Shown in pieces: positions 16,655 to 25,400 of a stretch of 42,639 nucleotides of DNA; positions within the stretch are counted from its first letter, which is position 1; each line of letters opens with the position of its first letter. The notes beneath the pieces were generated by a model. It worked only from the letters and a program-made list of their open reading frames with translations. It was not told where the DNA came from and made no database searches. Source of the DNA: Bacteroidales bacterium (lineage in GTDB: Bacteria; Bacteroidota; Bacteroidia; Bacteroidales; UBA4181); assembly GCA_031275285.1 (NCBI GenBank), contig JAISOY010000181.1, positions 1 to 42,639 on the forward strand, given 5' to 3'. The position numbers and the translations under genes were made by a program.

Positions 16655-17545
16655 TTAGAATGTGACTACTTCATTGACCCATTTTTCCTGCAGAAAAAGG
16701 TTTATATCCTGATCTTCCTGCAATGCATTCCCCAGATTCCCCTTTATTGTTGTCCTTACGTCTTTTTTTACAGGAACGGATGTCAACAGAATTGATTTCG
16801 TTGGTGTTCCGTCATTATAGGTTATGACCAGATGTACCTTTACCCGGTTATCCTGGGTAGGATACGAAGTAAGGCTATTGAATGCAGTTTCCCGACGGAA
16901 ATCCGAAACTGTTTTGGAAGTGAGGGTATTGACAAAACTGAAGAAATGCCCTTCCTTGCTTCCCATAAAAAATGTTGGAGAAACACCATCTGTCTTTATG
17001 CCGATAGATTGAACCGAAGAAGGGATATAACAGGTCGCCCTGTCCAATATCTCTACATCGATCTCTCCCCACATTCTTTCCAACAAGACATTTTTAACCG
17101 TATCTGTATCATTTGAGGGCCGGACAGATAAATTAAAAGCTTGATAAAATGCTTTGGGATAAATAACCGTATCTGTAGAGAAATTCCTGGCTACGACATC
17201 ATACCTTCCATTGTTCAGATCTGAATCGGGCGAACCGATTATAGCAATCTGGTACAATCCGGAAGGAAGCATATCTTTGATCTCTTTTCCGTATCCTTTC
17301 TTTTGCTTTACAGGTATTCCGGAAGAAGTATACACAAAGTACTGGTAATGGACTGAATCCCTGGAAGGATATACAGTATCGGACAAAGCATTGCTTTTGA
17401 TCAAAGGTTGATCTTCAGCAGTAAAGTCCAAGTTCGTTGAAAATGTAACCGGATAAAGTTCTTCCGGGGTGTTCATCAATTCCTGTTTTTCGGAACACGC
17501 CATCAGAAAGATGACCATAATTACGAATAAATTACATTTTTTCAT
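16655..17545 (-). CDS. Fimbrillin-like (FimB/Mfa2 family) surface lipoprotein
   Basis: A 296-residue lipoprotein. It opens with a lipoprotein signal, MKKCNLFVIMVIFLMAC, with the modified Cys at 17 followed by SEK. The start at 17545 is chosen over 17599 because the lipobox sits correctly only from this Met. The rest is beta-rich with the pattern of fimbrial anchor/minor subunits: a first domain with YQYFVYTSSGIPV and LPSGLYQIAIIGSP, and a second ending VPVKKDVRTTIKGNLGN, which resembles the end of FimB/Mfa2-type proteins. These proteins anchor or cap Bacteroidales fimbriae; no other fimbrial subunit is in the window. Its position upstream of the sigma/FecR module, with DUF3575 barrels often found near fimbrial genes, suggests a link. 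The family call is moderately sure. Confidence 0.65.
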   Translation of the reverse strand: MKKCNLFVIMVIFLMACSEKQELMNTPEELYPVTFSTNLDFTAEDQPLIKSNALSDTVYPSRDSVHYQYFVYTSSGIPVKQKKGYGKEIKDMLPSGLYQIAIIGSPDSDLNNGRYDVVARNFSTDTVIYPKAFYQAFNLSVRPSNDTDTVKNVLLERMWGEIDVEILDRATCYIPSSVQSIGIKTDGVSPTFFMGSKEGHFFSFVNTLTSKTVSDFRRETAFNSLTSYPTQDNRVKVHLVITYNDGTPTKSILLTSVPVKKDVRTTIKGNLGNALQEDQDINLFLQEKWVNEVVTF

Positions 17546-17647
17546 GATTCCATTCTTTTTTGGTGAATAATAAGGGTTATTGTATCCATGAGACACCAAT
17601 CAATAAAAATACCCTACCCTCCTCAAAAAATAAATATGGAAAAATAT

Positions 17648-18526
17648 TCAGGCCTTTTCTGCATACTCCCTGATCCGTTCTTCACATAGCCGTTTTACCA
17701 GTTCAAAAAAACGGTCTATCGTCGGTATCAAAGCCTCGATGTCTTTTTTTGTTGCTTGAAATTCAGGAATATATCGTGCCTCGACATATGCCGATTTGAT
17801 CAAATCAAAAAGTCGTTTTTCTTCAGCTGTCTGGCGCGGAAATACTTGGACAAACTCATTGGAGTAGCTTTTTACTGAAGCCAGTAATTTGGATAAATTA
17901 TGCTGCTTACTGTTCTCCAAAGTAAAAACCAGACGAACGGCATAAAACAAGTTTTCACAAGTCTGATGTAAGTTAAAAGCCGTTTTTTTATACCAACCTT
18001 TGGAGTAAGTAAAATCTGCTATTTCCAAAAACTCTTCCGCGCTCCGGTATTTATCGACAAAATATTCTTCCGCCTGTTTTTTTATTTCATCATAACGAAG
18101 TTTCCGCCTGCGGGCGAGTTTAAATCTACCGTTGTTATATAATAGTATCCCTTCCTTTTTGATCTGTGTGTAGAAATACCTTCCTTCAGACAAGTCTTTA
18201 TTCAACTTCTTGATATCATCATTGATAAATTGTACCGGCGTCTGTAAATCAGGATCAGTATAATAATTCTGCTCCACAACGTCCAGTTTTTGCCCGGCAA
18301 TCTTATCTTTGATCCCATGTGTAACAATCAGAATATCATAATCACTCATATAGGAAATACGCCTGCCGGATTCTATACGTTCATCACGTTCTACATATTT
18401 GCCTGTCGCATAGCTCCCGTATAAAATGATCATCTGGGTCTCAGGAATCAATTCCAATACGGATTTTACCAGGAAAAGAAGATCATCCTGTTTACGCTTG
18501 GGTAAATGTGCTATTGATTGTTTCAT
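17648..18526 (-). CDS. Nucleotidyltransferase-HEPN fusion protein
   Basis: A 292-residue protein joining two domains. Residues about 15-130 are a minimal nucleotidyltransferase (pol beta fold): YGSYATGKYVE (Gly37-Ser38) followed by MSDYDILIV with Asp62 and Asp64, the metal ligands. Residues about 150-285 are a HEPN helical domain with SAEEFLEIADFTYSKGWYKK, AFNLHQTCENLFYAVRLVF and YVEARY. The RNase motif R-x4-6-H of toxic HEPN proteins is not evident. Two-gene MNT/HEPN pairs act as toxin-antitoxin systems; in this fused form the role is unknown and it could modify a nucleotide or protein substrate. Start 18526 is preferred over 18565 because a -7 element (18554-18561) falls between them. Two palindromes lie further upstream. 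Confidence 0.8.
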   Translation of the reverse strand: MKQSIAHLPKRKQDDLLFLVKSVLELIPETQMIILYGSYATGKYVERDERIESGRRISYMSDYDILIVTHGIKDKIAGQKLDVVEQNYYTDPDLQTPVQFINDDIKKLNKDLSEGRYFYTQIKKEGILLYNNGRFKLARRRKLRYDEIKKQAEEYFVDKYRSAEEFLEIADFTYSKGWYKKTAFNLHQTCENLFYAVRLVFTLENSKQHNLSKLLASVKSYSNEFVQVFPRQTAEEKRLFDLIKSAYVEARYIPEFQATKKDIEALIPTIDRFFELVKRLCEERIREYAEKA

Positions 18527-18553
18527 GATGCAAGGGTTGGAATATCCGATGCA

Positions 18554-18561
18554 CAAAGTTA
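18554..18561 (-). promoter_or_regulatory. Candidate -7 element of the nucleotidyltransferase-HEPN gene
   Basis: TAACTTTG on the minus strand is a full match to TAnnTTTG, 27 bases before the ATG at 18526. No TTTG at -33 was found, which would fit a promoter that needs an activator. Confidence 0.4.
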
Positions 18562-18601
18562 ACAATCTTACAGATTGACACCATCTTTTTAAGAAAAAAG
18601 T

Positions 18602-18653
18602 AATTCGTATAATTACGAATTTTCAAAAAACGTTCATAAAACTATGAACGTTT
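18602..18653. promoter_or_regulatory. Two neighbouring palindromes between divergent genes (possible operators)
   Basis: First palindrome: AATTCGT (18602-18608) and ACGAATT (18615-18621), 7 bp arms with a 6-base centre. Second: AAACGTTCAT (18628-18637) and ATGAACGTTT (18644-18653), 10 bp arms with a 6-base centre. Both are perfect. They lie upstream of the promoter of the nucleotidyltransferase-HEPN gene and about 200 bases upstream of the MATE gene. There is no U-run, and neither neighbouring gene ends here, so terminators are unlikely. Confidence 0.5.
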
Positions 18654-18818
18654 ACTAATCAAAACTGGAGTAGCTATTATTTCAAATGGATTTTATAATT
18701 TAAGAAACCGACAGAGTATTTTTGGAGAAGTATAGACCCTACAATAATTACTTTTGTGTAAAAATTCACATTATTTTTCAAGTACATTATTTTATATTTT
18801 TTATGAGTGTAATTTTTC

Positions 18819-18826
18819 TACCTTTG
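18819..18826 (+). promoter_or_regulatory. Candidate -7 element of the MATE gene
   Basis: TACCTTTG matches the consensus fully, 23 bases before the ATG at 18850. Another perfect -7 word, TACTTTTG, lies at 18749-18756 with TTTG 24 bases upstream of it. Which one is used cannot be decided. Confidence 0.4.
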
Positions 18827-18849
18827 CGCCCTTTCATAAAGTAACCGGA

Positions 18850-20205
18850 ATGATCCAGATACAAAACTATAAATCCCAGTACATTAAAACCCTGCGACTA
18901 GCCGCTCCGGTAATGTTGTCACAGGTGGGTGTCGTGTCGGTACAGCTTTTTGACAACGCCATGGTAGGTAAACTAGGTGCATTACCTTTAGCTGCTGTAG
19001 CATTTGGGGGAACAGTATTTTTCATGGTTTTTATTTTTGTAACAGGAATCACGATGGCCCTTACTCCCCTGGCCGGACAGCAACACGCACAGGGAAGATA
19101 TACGGTAGTAACCTCTTATTTCCAGAATTCGTTATTGCTTTTTACGGTAATCGGTATTCTTGCATTTATTCTTCAATACGGGCTTATCCCGTCGATGTTT
19201 TACCTCGGACAACCACTTGAGGTGGTCGAAATGGCTATTCCTTATTATACTTACCTTGTCTGGTCAATTATCCCGTATATGATTTTCGGAGCCTTCAAAC
19301 AATTTCTTGAAGGTGTAGGAAATACCACCATCAATATGGTCATTATTATCGCATCCAACCTGATCAATATTCTTTTTAACTGGTTATTGATCTACGGTAA
19401 CTGGGGATTTCCACGGATGGAAGCAGCAGGCGCCGGATTGGCCACATTGATCTCCCGTATATGCATGCCTGTCTTTGCGCTGGTATATTTCATCTGTAAA
19501 CCGAAACTGAATGAGTATTTCCGGAATTTTAAACGGGAGTACTTTAGCTGGGATCGTATCAGGACCCTTCTTTCTGTCGGGTTTCCTATTTCCCTGCAGA
19601 TGTTTATGGAAGGTGCTGCATTTGCGCTTACTACTATTATGATGGGATGGATAGGAACCATTGAAATAGCATCTAATCAAATAGCATTGACCATATCCAA
19701 TTTCGCTTTCATGATCGTCATCGGCCTCGGAGCAGCAGCGACCATCCGTATCAGCCATGAATATGGACGTGGTGATTACCGGGAACTTAAAAAAGCTGCA
19801 AATGCTTCCTATCATATGGCCCTGCTTTGGAATACCTTTACCGCATTTATGTTTATTACTTTCCGGGAACAGATCGCAGGCATTTTTACCGATGATCCGG
19901 AAGTAATCCGGGGAGCTGCACATCTCCTGATCTTTGTAGCTGCCTTTCAGTTTTCCGACGGATTACAGTCGATATCTATCGGTATATTACGCGGTATTCA
20001 GGATGTAAAGAAGATAATGGTGATTGCCTTTTTCTCCTATATTGTGATCAATCTTCCCGTAGGATACCTTTGTGCCTTTGTTTTCGGATGGGGTGCCAGC
20101 GGATTATGGATCGGATTCATTTTCGGATTATCCATTGCTGCTATATTGTTGATTTCAAGATTCAGAAGCCAATATAAATATCTAACCAGAAAGCAGGATA
20201 AATGA
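18850..20205 (+). CDS. MATE-family multidrug/cation exporter
   Basis: A 451-residue inner-membrane transporter with about twelve hydrophobic segments in two similar halves, as in NorM/DinF-type MATE proteins, which export drugs or metabolites in exchange for Na+ or H+. The first membrane segment holds the typical LAAPVMLSQVGVVSVQLFDN followed by AMVGKLGALPLAAVAFG; the second half starts around SVGFPISLQMFMEGAAFALT. The ATG at 18850 is preferred because upstream residues are not family-like and a -7 element falls between the two possible starts. It is 257 bases before the TPR sensor gene on the same strand. The substrate is not predictable. Confidence 0.9.
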   Translation: MIQIQNYKSQYIKTLRLAAPVMLSQVGVVSVQLFDNAMVGKLGALPLAAVAFGGTVFFMVFIFVTGITMALTPLAGQQHAQGRYTVVTSYFQNSLLLFTVIGILAFILQYGLIPSMFYLGQPLEVVEMAIPYYTYLVWSIIPYMIFGAFKQFLEGVGNTTINMVIIIASNLINILFNWLLIYGNWGFPRMEAAGAGLATLISRICMPVFALVYFICKPKLNEYFRNFKREYFSWDRIRTLLSVGFPISLQMFMEGAAFALTTIMMGWIGTIEIASNQIALTISNFAFMIVIGLGAAATIRISHEYGRGDYRELKKAANASYHMALLWNTFTAFMFITFREQIAGIFTDDPEVIRGAAHLLIFVAAFQFSDGLQSISIGILRGIQDVKKIMVIAFFSYIVINLPVGYLCAFVFGWGASGLWIGFIFGLSIAAILLISRFRSQYKYLTRKQDK

Positions 20206-20462
20206 CCGTTTTCTCATGTTAGGTCGAGACAAAGTCGCTATAGCAATTTTTACAGGTTTTGTCCCGGATGATAAAAAATCAACCGGTCATCTCAAAGAGT
20301 TATTTCTCATCTGGAGCAATTATGAAAGACATATGAATTTTTATTGTTGATCAATAAATTTTATATATTTATCAAATATTTATTGATTTCTTGTAAACAT
20401 TTTTTAAACTTATCGTATCTATAATTTAGAATAATAGATCACCTAATTTGTAGATCCTTTCG
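20206..20462. other. Intergenic region between MATE and TPR pseudokinase genes
   Basis: 257 bases. No ORF, RNA gene or clear terminator was seen; the last 120 bases are very AT-rich and presumably hold the promoter, but no good match to the -33/-7 consensus was found. Confidence 0.4.
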
Positions 20463-22463
20463 ATGGAAAACAAAAAAATAATAATAATATATATATACAG
20501 CATATTTCTCCTATGTGTTATTTCTGCAGTGAATTGTCACGCACGTAATAATTCTATAGAGGAATTACAAAAAAAGCTGATACAACATCCGGAAAATGAT
20601 ACTGCCCGGGCACAGGTAATATTCCGTCTGGCAGAAGCTTATAGGTGGGTTGACACGGATAGTATGTTTTATTACACAACGATGTTGTATAACGAAGCCC
20701 AACAAAGCCGGGATTCGCTCCAATTAGCCATGGGAAACCTGGCTATGGGAACATTCTGGATAGAAATATTTCCTGACAATGCATTGATATATCTTGATGA
20801 AGCACATCGTTTATATCAAAAATTAAAGATAACAGATGGTATTGTTTCCGTATGTAATCAATTGGCCGGAGCATATTTTTACATGGGCAACACAGAAATG
20901 CAATTATATTATTCGAAAAAGACATTACAGGGTGCCATTGAGACCAATAACAAACAAAAAGAAATCACCTCCCTTTATAATTTATCGATCTCTTACTTTG
21001 CACAAAAAAAATATGATCTGGCTGAAGAATATGCGTTAATTGCTGTCAAGGAATCACGTAGCAACGGTAATTACGGATTAGGAATGGCTTTATCTGCAAA
21101 AGCAGATGCAGAATTCGAGAAAGGGAACTATGACGGCTTTTTAGAATCAAGTAAAGAAATGCTTAAATGGGGATTTGAACATGGACAGAAAAAAATAACC
21201 ATACATGCACAAAATAACCTTGTCAGATACTATATCCAGAAAAAGGAATATACCAAAGCCCGCGAACAGATCAGACAAATTCTTTCCGAGGCAAAATCGG
21301 AAATATATACCGAAAAATTTTATCAGCATACACTGAAATTATCCATCGCCGTTGATACTTTATCCAACAATTTTGAACGGGCTTTCCAGACACAAAAAGT
21401 AATTAATCAACTGGAGACTTCAAAAGTATCTTTGGAAAGGTATCAAAAAAATCTACATCATGTTTTTAATTATGAATCCGGCAGGATGGACCTGCAAATT
21501 TCCAGCTCTGAAAAAATCCAAAAATCCCAGCAGTCCCAATTAGCAAAAATCAACTTAGTTATAGTGTTATTGGTACTGTTCATTCTATCTGGAGGTATTT
21601 ACCTGATCTGGATAAAACGAAACCTGAAAAGAAATAAGCTTAAAAACGAAGGATTATTGACAGAACGCCAATCAGTTTTACAGCGTAAAGAAAAGATGAA
21701 TGAAAATTGCCAAAATATAACCGGAGAAATCCTGAAATTAGAAAAAGAATTTGAACGGTTAAAACAATCGGATCATGCTAAAACCCAATTATTCGAAACC
21801 ATATCGAATGATTTGCAAAATCCAATAAATCAATTAAAAGAAAAACTGGGGAACTTAATCGATTTAGATGTCGATGAAGAAATATTCAAAAAAGCAACAT
21901 TGGAATTAACCGATAGGGTTGGCGATGTTTCTCTGTTACTTGAAAATCTGTTGCAATGGTCAAAGCATCAATCACAAAAACGGCAGGCAAAACCGCAATA
22001 TATTGACCTTATGGCATTGGTGAATGATAGTATTCATCAGCAAAAATTCAGTGCCGGGGAAAAAAGTATACAACTGACCAATGTGCTGAAACATAATCTG
22101 TATGTGTATGCAGATGAAGAAATGATCAAATCTTTATTGAAAACCATTTTACAAAACACTATAAAATTATCTGACAAATATTCAACAGTACAAATTTCCG
22201 GATATAAAAATGAATCTGAAGGACAAATACGGATATTTTTTCACGGACATATGCCTCTACGAAATATATACCTGCAACTGTTTTATGAAAAAGATTATAC
22301 TTCCGATCTTTCCGAAGTAGGCAAATTCATTAGTTTCGGATGGCTGTTCTGTCATTCTTTGATCAGGAATAACAAAGGAAACATCAGGATTGAAGAAACT
22401 TCACCGGAGGATTTTTCCGTCATTATCGGGCTACCCTTAGAAGAAGAGGTAACGGGAAAGTAA
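20463..22463 (+). CDS. TPR sensor protein with a degenerate histidine-kinase region (pseudokinase)
   Basis: A 666-residue membrane protein. A signal peptide (about 1-27) precedes TPR-like helical repeats (about 30-330: ALIYLDEAHRLYQKL, SLYNLSISYFAQKKYDLAEE, NNLVRYYIQKKEYTKAREQI). A membrane helix lies at about 363-383 (LVIVLLVLFILSGGIYLIWI), then a coiled coil to 435. Next comes a HisKA-like stretch, LFETISNDLQNPINQLK: the phospho-accepting His is Asn449. The ATPase-like part keeps Asn565 of the N box (LQNTIKLS) but lacks the DxGxG motif (IRIFFHGHMPL instead) and the glycine lid (VGKFISFGWLFCHSLI). Active relatives are TPR hybrid kinases of Bacteroidetes. This one probably senses without phosphotransfer. 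It ends 9 bases from the end of convergent dnaE. No response regulator gene is nearby. Confidence 0.8.
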   Translation: MENKKIIIIYIYSIFLLCVISAVNCHARNNSIEELQKKLIQHPENDTARAQVIFRLAEAYRWVDTDSMFYYTTMLYNEAQQSRDSLQLAMGNLAMGTFWIEIFPDNALIYLDEAHRLYQKLKITDGIVSVCNQLAGAYFYMGNTEMQLYYSKKTLQGAIETNNKQKEITSLYNLSISYFAQKKYDLAEEYALIAVKESRSNGNYGLGMALSAKADAEFEKGNYDGFLESSKEMLKWGFEHGQKKITIHAQNNLVRYYIQKKEYTKAREQIRQILSEAKSEIYTEKFYQHTLKLSIAVDTLSNNFERAFQTQKVINQLETSKVSLERYQKNLHHVFNYESGRMDLQISSSEKIQKSQQSQLAKINLVIVLLVLFILSGGIYLIWIKRNLKRNKLKNEGLLTERQSVLQRKEKMNENCQNITGEILKLEKEFERLKQSDHAKTQLFETISNDLQNPINQLKEKLGNLIDLDVDEEIFKKATLELTDRVGDVSLLLENLLQWSKHQSQKRQAKPQYIDLMALVNDSIHQQKFSAGEKSIQLTNVLKHNLYVYADEEMIKSLLKTILQNTIKLSDKYSTVQISGYKNESEGQIRIFFHGHMPLRNIYLQLFYEKDYTSDLSEVGKFISFGWLFCHSLIRNNKGNIRIEETSPEDFSVIIGLPLEEEVTGK

Positions 22464-22472
22464 AAAAAATCC

Positions 22473-25400
22473 TCAATTCAATCTGAATCCCAGATCCCGG
22501 CTCCTTAAATATTCTATAAAATCATTATCCAAACTGATCTTTTGCTTGCGGGAAAACATATCTACAATTTGATTTTCTTCGGCATCAATAATCTTAAATT
22601 TAACCAGGGTATTCCCTTTATGTGCATCCATCTGGTTATTCAATTCATCCATCCATTCTTCTGTAATCAATTGTAAGGGAAGAGTGAGTGATATGCTTTT
22701 CAACATGTCTTCTTTGACATTGTTGAGCATGGTAATGGTTTTTATCTTCGGTTCCAACTCATTACGGAAATTCATCTGGACGCTTCCCCTGATAAACAAA
22801 GGAAATCCTTCACAGATGTAATTCCTGAAATTTTCATAATCTTTTCCAAAAAACCGGAATTCATAGGATCCTGTAAAATCTTCCAAAACAAAAGATCCCC
22901 ATGGCCTGCCATTCTTACTGATGGCATTGCGTGCTGAAGTGACCAAACCCGCAATAGAAAATTCTTTTCCGTCCATTCTGCCAATATTCTGGAAATCTTC
23001 CAGCCGTGTATTGGTCAGGTGTTCCATTTCCAATCGGAAAGTATCCAACGGATGTGCCGAAAGGTACATACCTATCAGGTCTTTTTCCCGGTTCAGCTTT
23101 TCAAGAATACTCCATTCTTCTGCCTGTGGCATTTCGGGACGAGTAATAGCAATCGCCTCATTTCCGCCAAAAAGGGAATTTTGTGTCATCATTTTGTCTG
23201 CCTGCATTTTGTTTCCGAAACGCAGCAATATTTCCGTGAAAGTTTCCCCGTTTATATTTTCAGTAAAAAAATGTTCCCGCTTAATTCCCGGAAAATTATC
23301 AAAAGCTCCTGCCTGGGATAACGCTTCGATGTTTTTCTTATTACAAGCACTTAAGTTCACACGTTCTACAAAGTCAAAAATATCTTTAAACGGACCATTT
23401 TTCACCCGTTCTTCCATGATACTGGCCACGGCATTTGTCCCCACCCCTTTTATAGCGCCTAAACCAAAACGGATGTTTCCTTGTTTGTTCACCGTAAAAG
23501 TCAGGTTACTTTCATTAACATCCGGTCCAAGTACTTCAATATCCATGTACCGGCATTCATCCATGAATTTGGTGATTTCCGTAATGTTAGAAATATTCCG
23601 GCTCAAAACGGCAGCCATATATTCCGAAGGATAATTCGCTTTTAGATAGGCTGTCTGGTAAGCTACCCAAGAATAACAGGTTGCATGGGATTTATTAAAT
23701 GCATAAGAAGCAAAGCTTTCCCAGTCGGTCCAGATTTTTTCTACCACTTTCTCATCATGTCCGTTTTTCCTGCATCCTTCTATGAACTTATCTTTCAGCT
23801 CATTCATTTTAGCAATGATCTTTTTGCCCATGGCTTTACGTAGTTCATCACTTTGTCCACGGGTAAAGTCTGCAAGATCCCGGCTTAAAAGCATCACCTG
23901 TTCCTGGTACACGGTAATACCATAGGTATCCCTCAGGCGTTCTTCCATGATAGGAATATCGTACTCTATTTTCTTTTTCCCGTGTTTCCGGGCAATAAAA
24001 TCAGGTATATAATCCATCGGACCCGGTCGGTATAAAGCATTCATAGCGATCAGGTCTTCAAATTTTGAAGGCTTTAATTCCCGGAGGTATTTTTTCATTC
24101 CGTCAGATTCGAATTGGAATGTTCCGGTTGTATCACCGTTGCAGTATAACTCATAAGTAGCTTTATCCTCCAGTGATATCGCGTCAATATCCAGGTCTTC
24201 TCCTCGCGTCTGCTTGATATTGGATAATGCTTCCTTAATGATGGACAAGGTTTTCAATCCGAGAAAATCCATCTTCATCATTCCTACATCTTCTATCAGG
24301 GAACCTTCATACTGGGTGACCAGGATCTCGGAATTGGTTTCCTTGTCAAATGTCGTACTGATGGGTACATAATTAGTCAGGTCGTCCCGCCCGATAACCA
24401 CTCCACAAGCATGTACACCTGTCTGACGCACTGTTCCTTCCAGCATTCGCGCATACTTGATGGTATCGGCGATAAGCGGATCATCAGAGTTAAGCGCTTC
24501 CTTCATTGCAGGCACATAATTCACTGCATTCTTGATATTTACTTTCTGGTCCCTGGGAATTTCATCAATCAATTTACTCAACCGCTCTGCTTCACTTAAA
24601 GGAACATTTTGTACCCGGGCTACATCCTTAATGGCTGATTTAGCTGCCATCGTCCCAAAAGTAACAATATGTGCGACTCTTTCCCTGCCATATTTTTCAG
24701 TCACCCATTGAAGCACTTGACCACGGCCATCATCATCAAAATCAATATCAATATCAGGCATAGAAATACGGTCGGGATTCAGGAAACGCTCGAACAGCAG
24801 ATCATATTTGATCGGATCGATATCAGTTATCCGCAAACAGTATGCAACTGCCGAACCTGCTGCCGAACCACGGCCAGGACCCACTGAAACGCCCATTTCC
24901 CTTGCCGCAGCAATAAAATCCTGAACAATCAGGAAGTATCCCGGATAACCCATATTTTTAATGGTTTCCAGCTCAAAATCGATCCGTTCCTTTACTTTAT
25001 CATCGATGGTTGCATATCGTTTTTTTGCACCCTCATATGTCAGATGTTTCAGATATTCATCGGCATCGGAAAATCCTTCCGGCAAAGGAAAATCAGGCAT
25101 GATGGGCGCATTATTGATATCATAGAACTCTACTTTGTCCGTGATTTCAATGGTATTTTCCAATGCTTCCGGAAAATCGGGAAAAACTGCGCTCATTTCT
25201 TCCCGGGTCTTGAACCATTCCTGTTGGGTATACCGGAGCCGGTTCACTTCGTTTACGTCCGCTGCCGTGCTGATACATAATAACCGGTCATGTGCTTCGG
25301 CTTCATCCTCATTGACAAAATGAACATCGTTAGTCGCAATGTATTTTAACCCGTGTTTATTAGCCAGTTCTACCAGTACCGGATTGATTTGTTCCTGACG

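Larger units (their letters stand above)
18527..18849. other. Divergent intergenic region, nucleotidyltransferase-HEPN / MATE
   Basis: 323 bases carrying the promoter words for both directions and the two palindromes described separately. Apart from these it is AT-rich and no gene was recognised. A TTG at 18754 is in frame with the MATE gene, but the extra 32 residues do not resemble the family. Confidence 0.55.

Noticed and set aside
18602-18653. Reading the two palindromes as terminators
   Set aside because: Both flanking genes point away from the region and no U-run follows either stem.
19384-19923. 179-codon minus-strand open frame inside the MATE gene
   Set aside because: Antisense to a continuous membrane transporter; Cys/His/Lys-rich translation with no known fold.
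22921-23634. 237-codon open frame on the plus strand inside dnaE
   Set aside because: It lies wholly antisense to the firmly identified dnaE, and its translation is rich in Ser, Phe and Arg with no family pattern; it is a shadow of the real frame.
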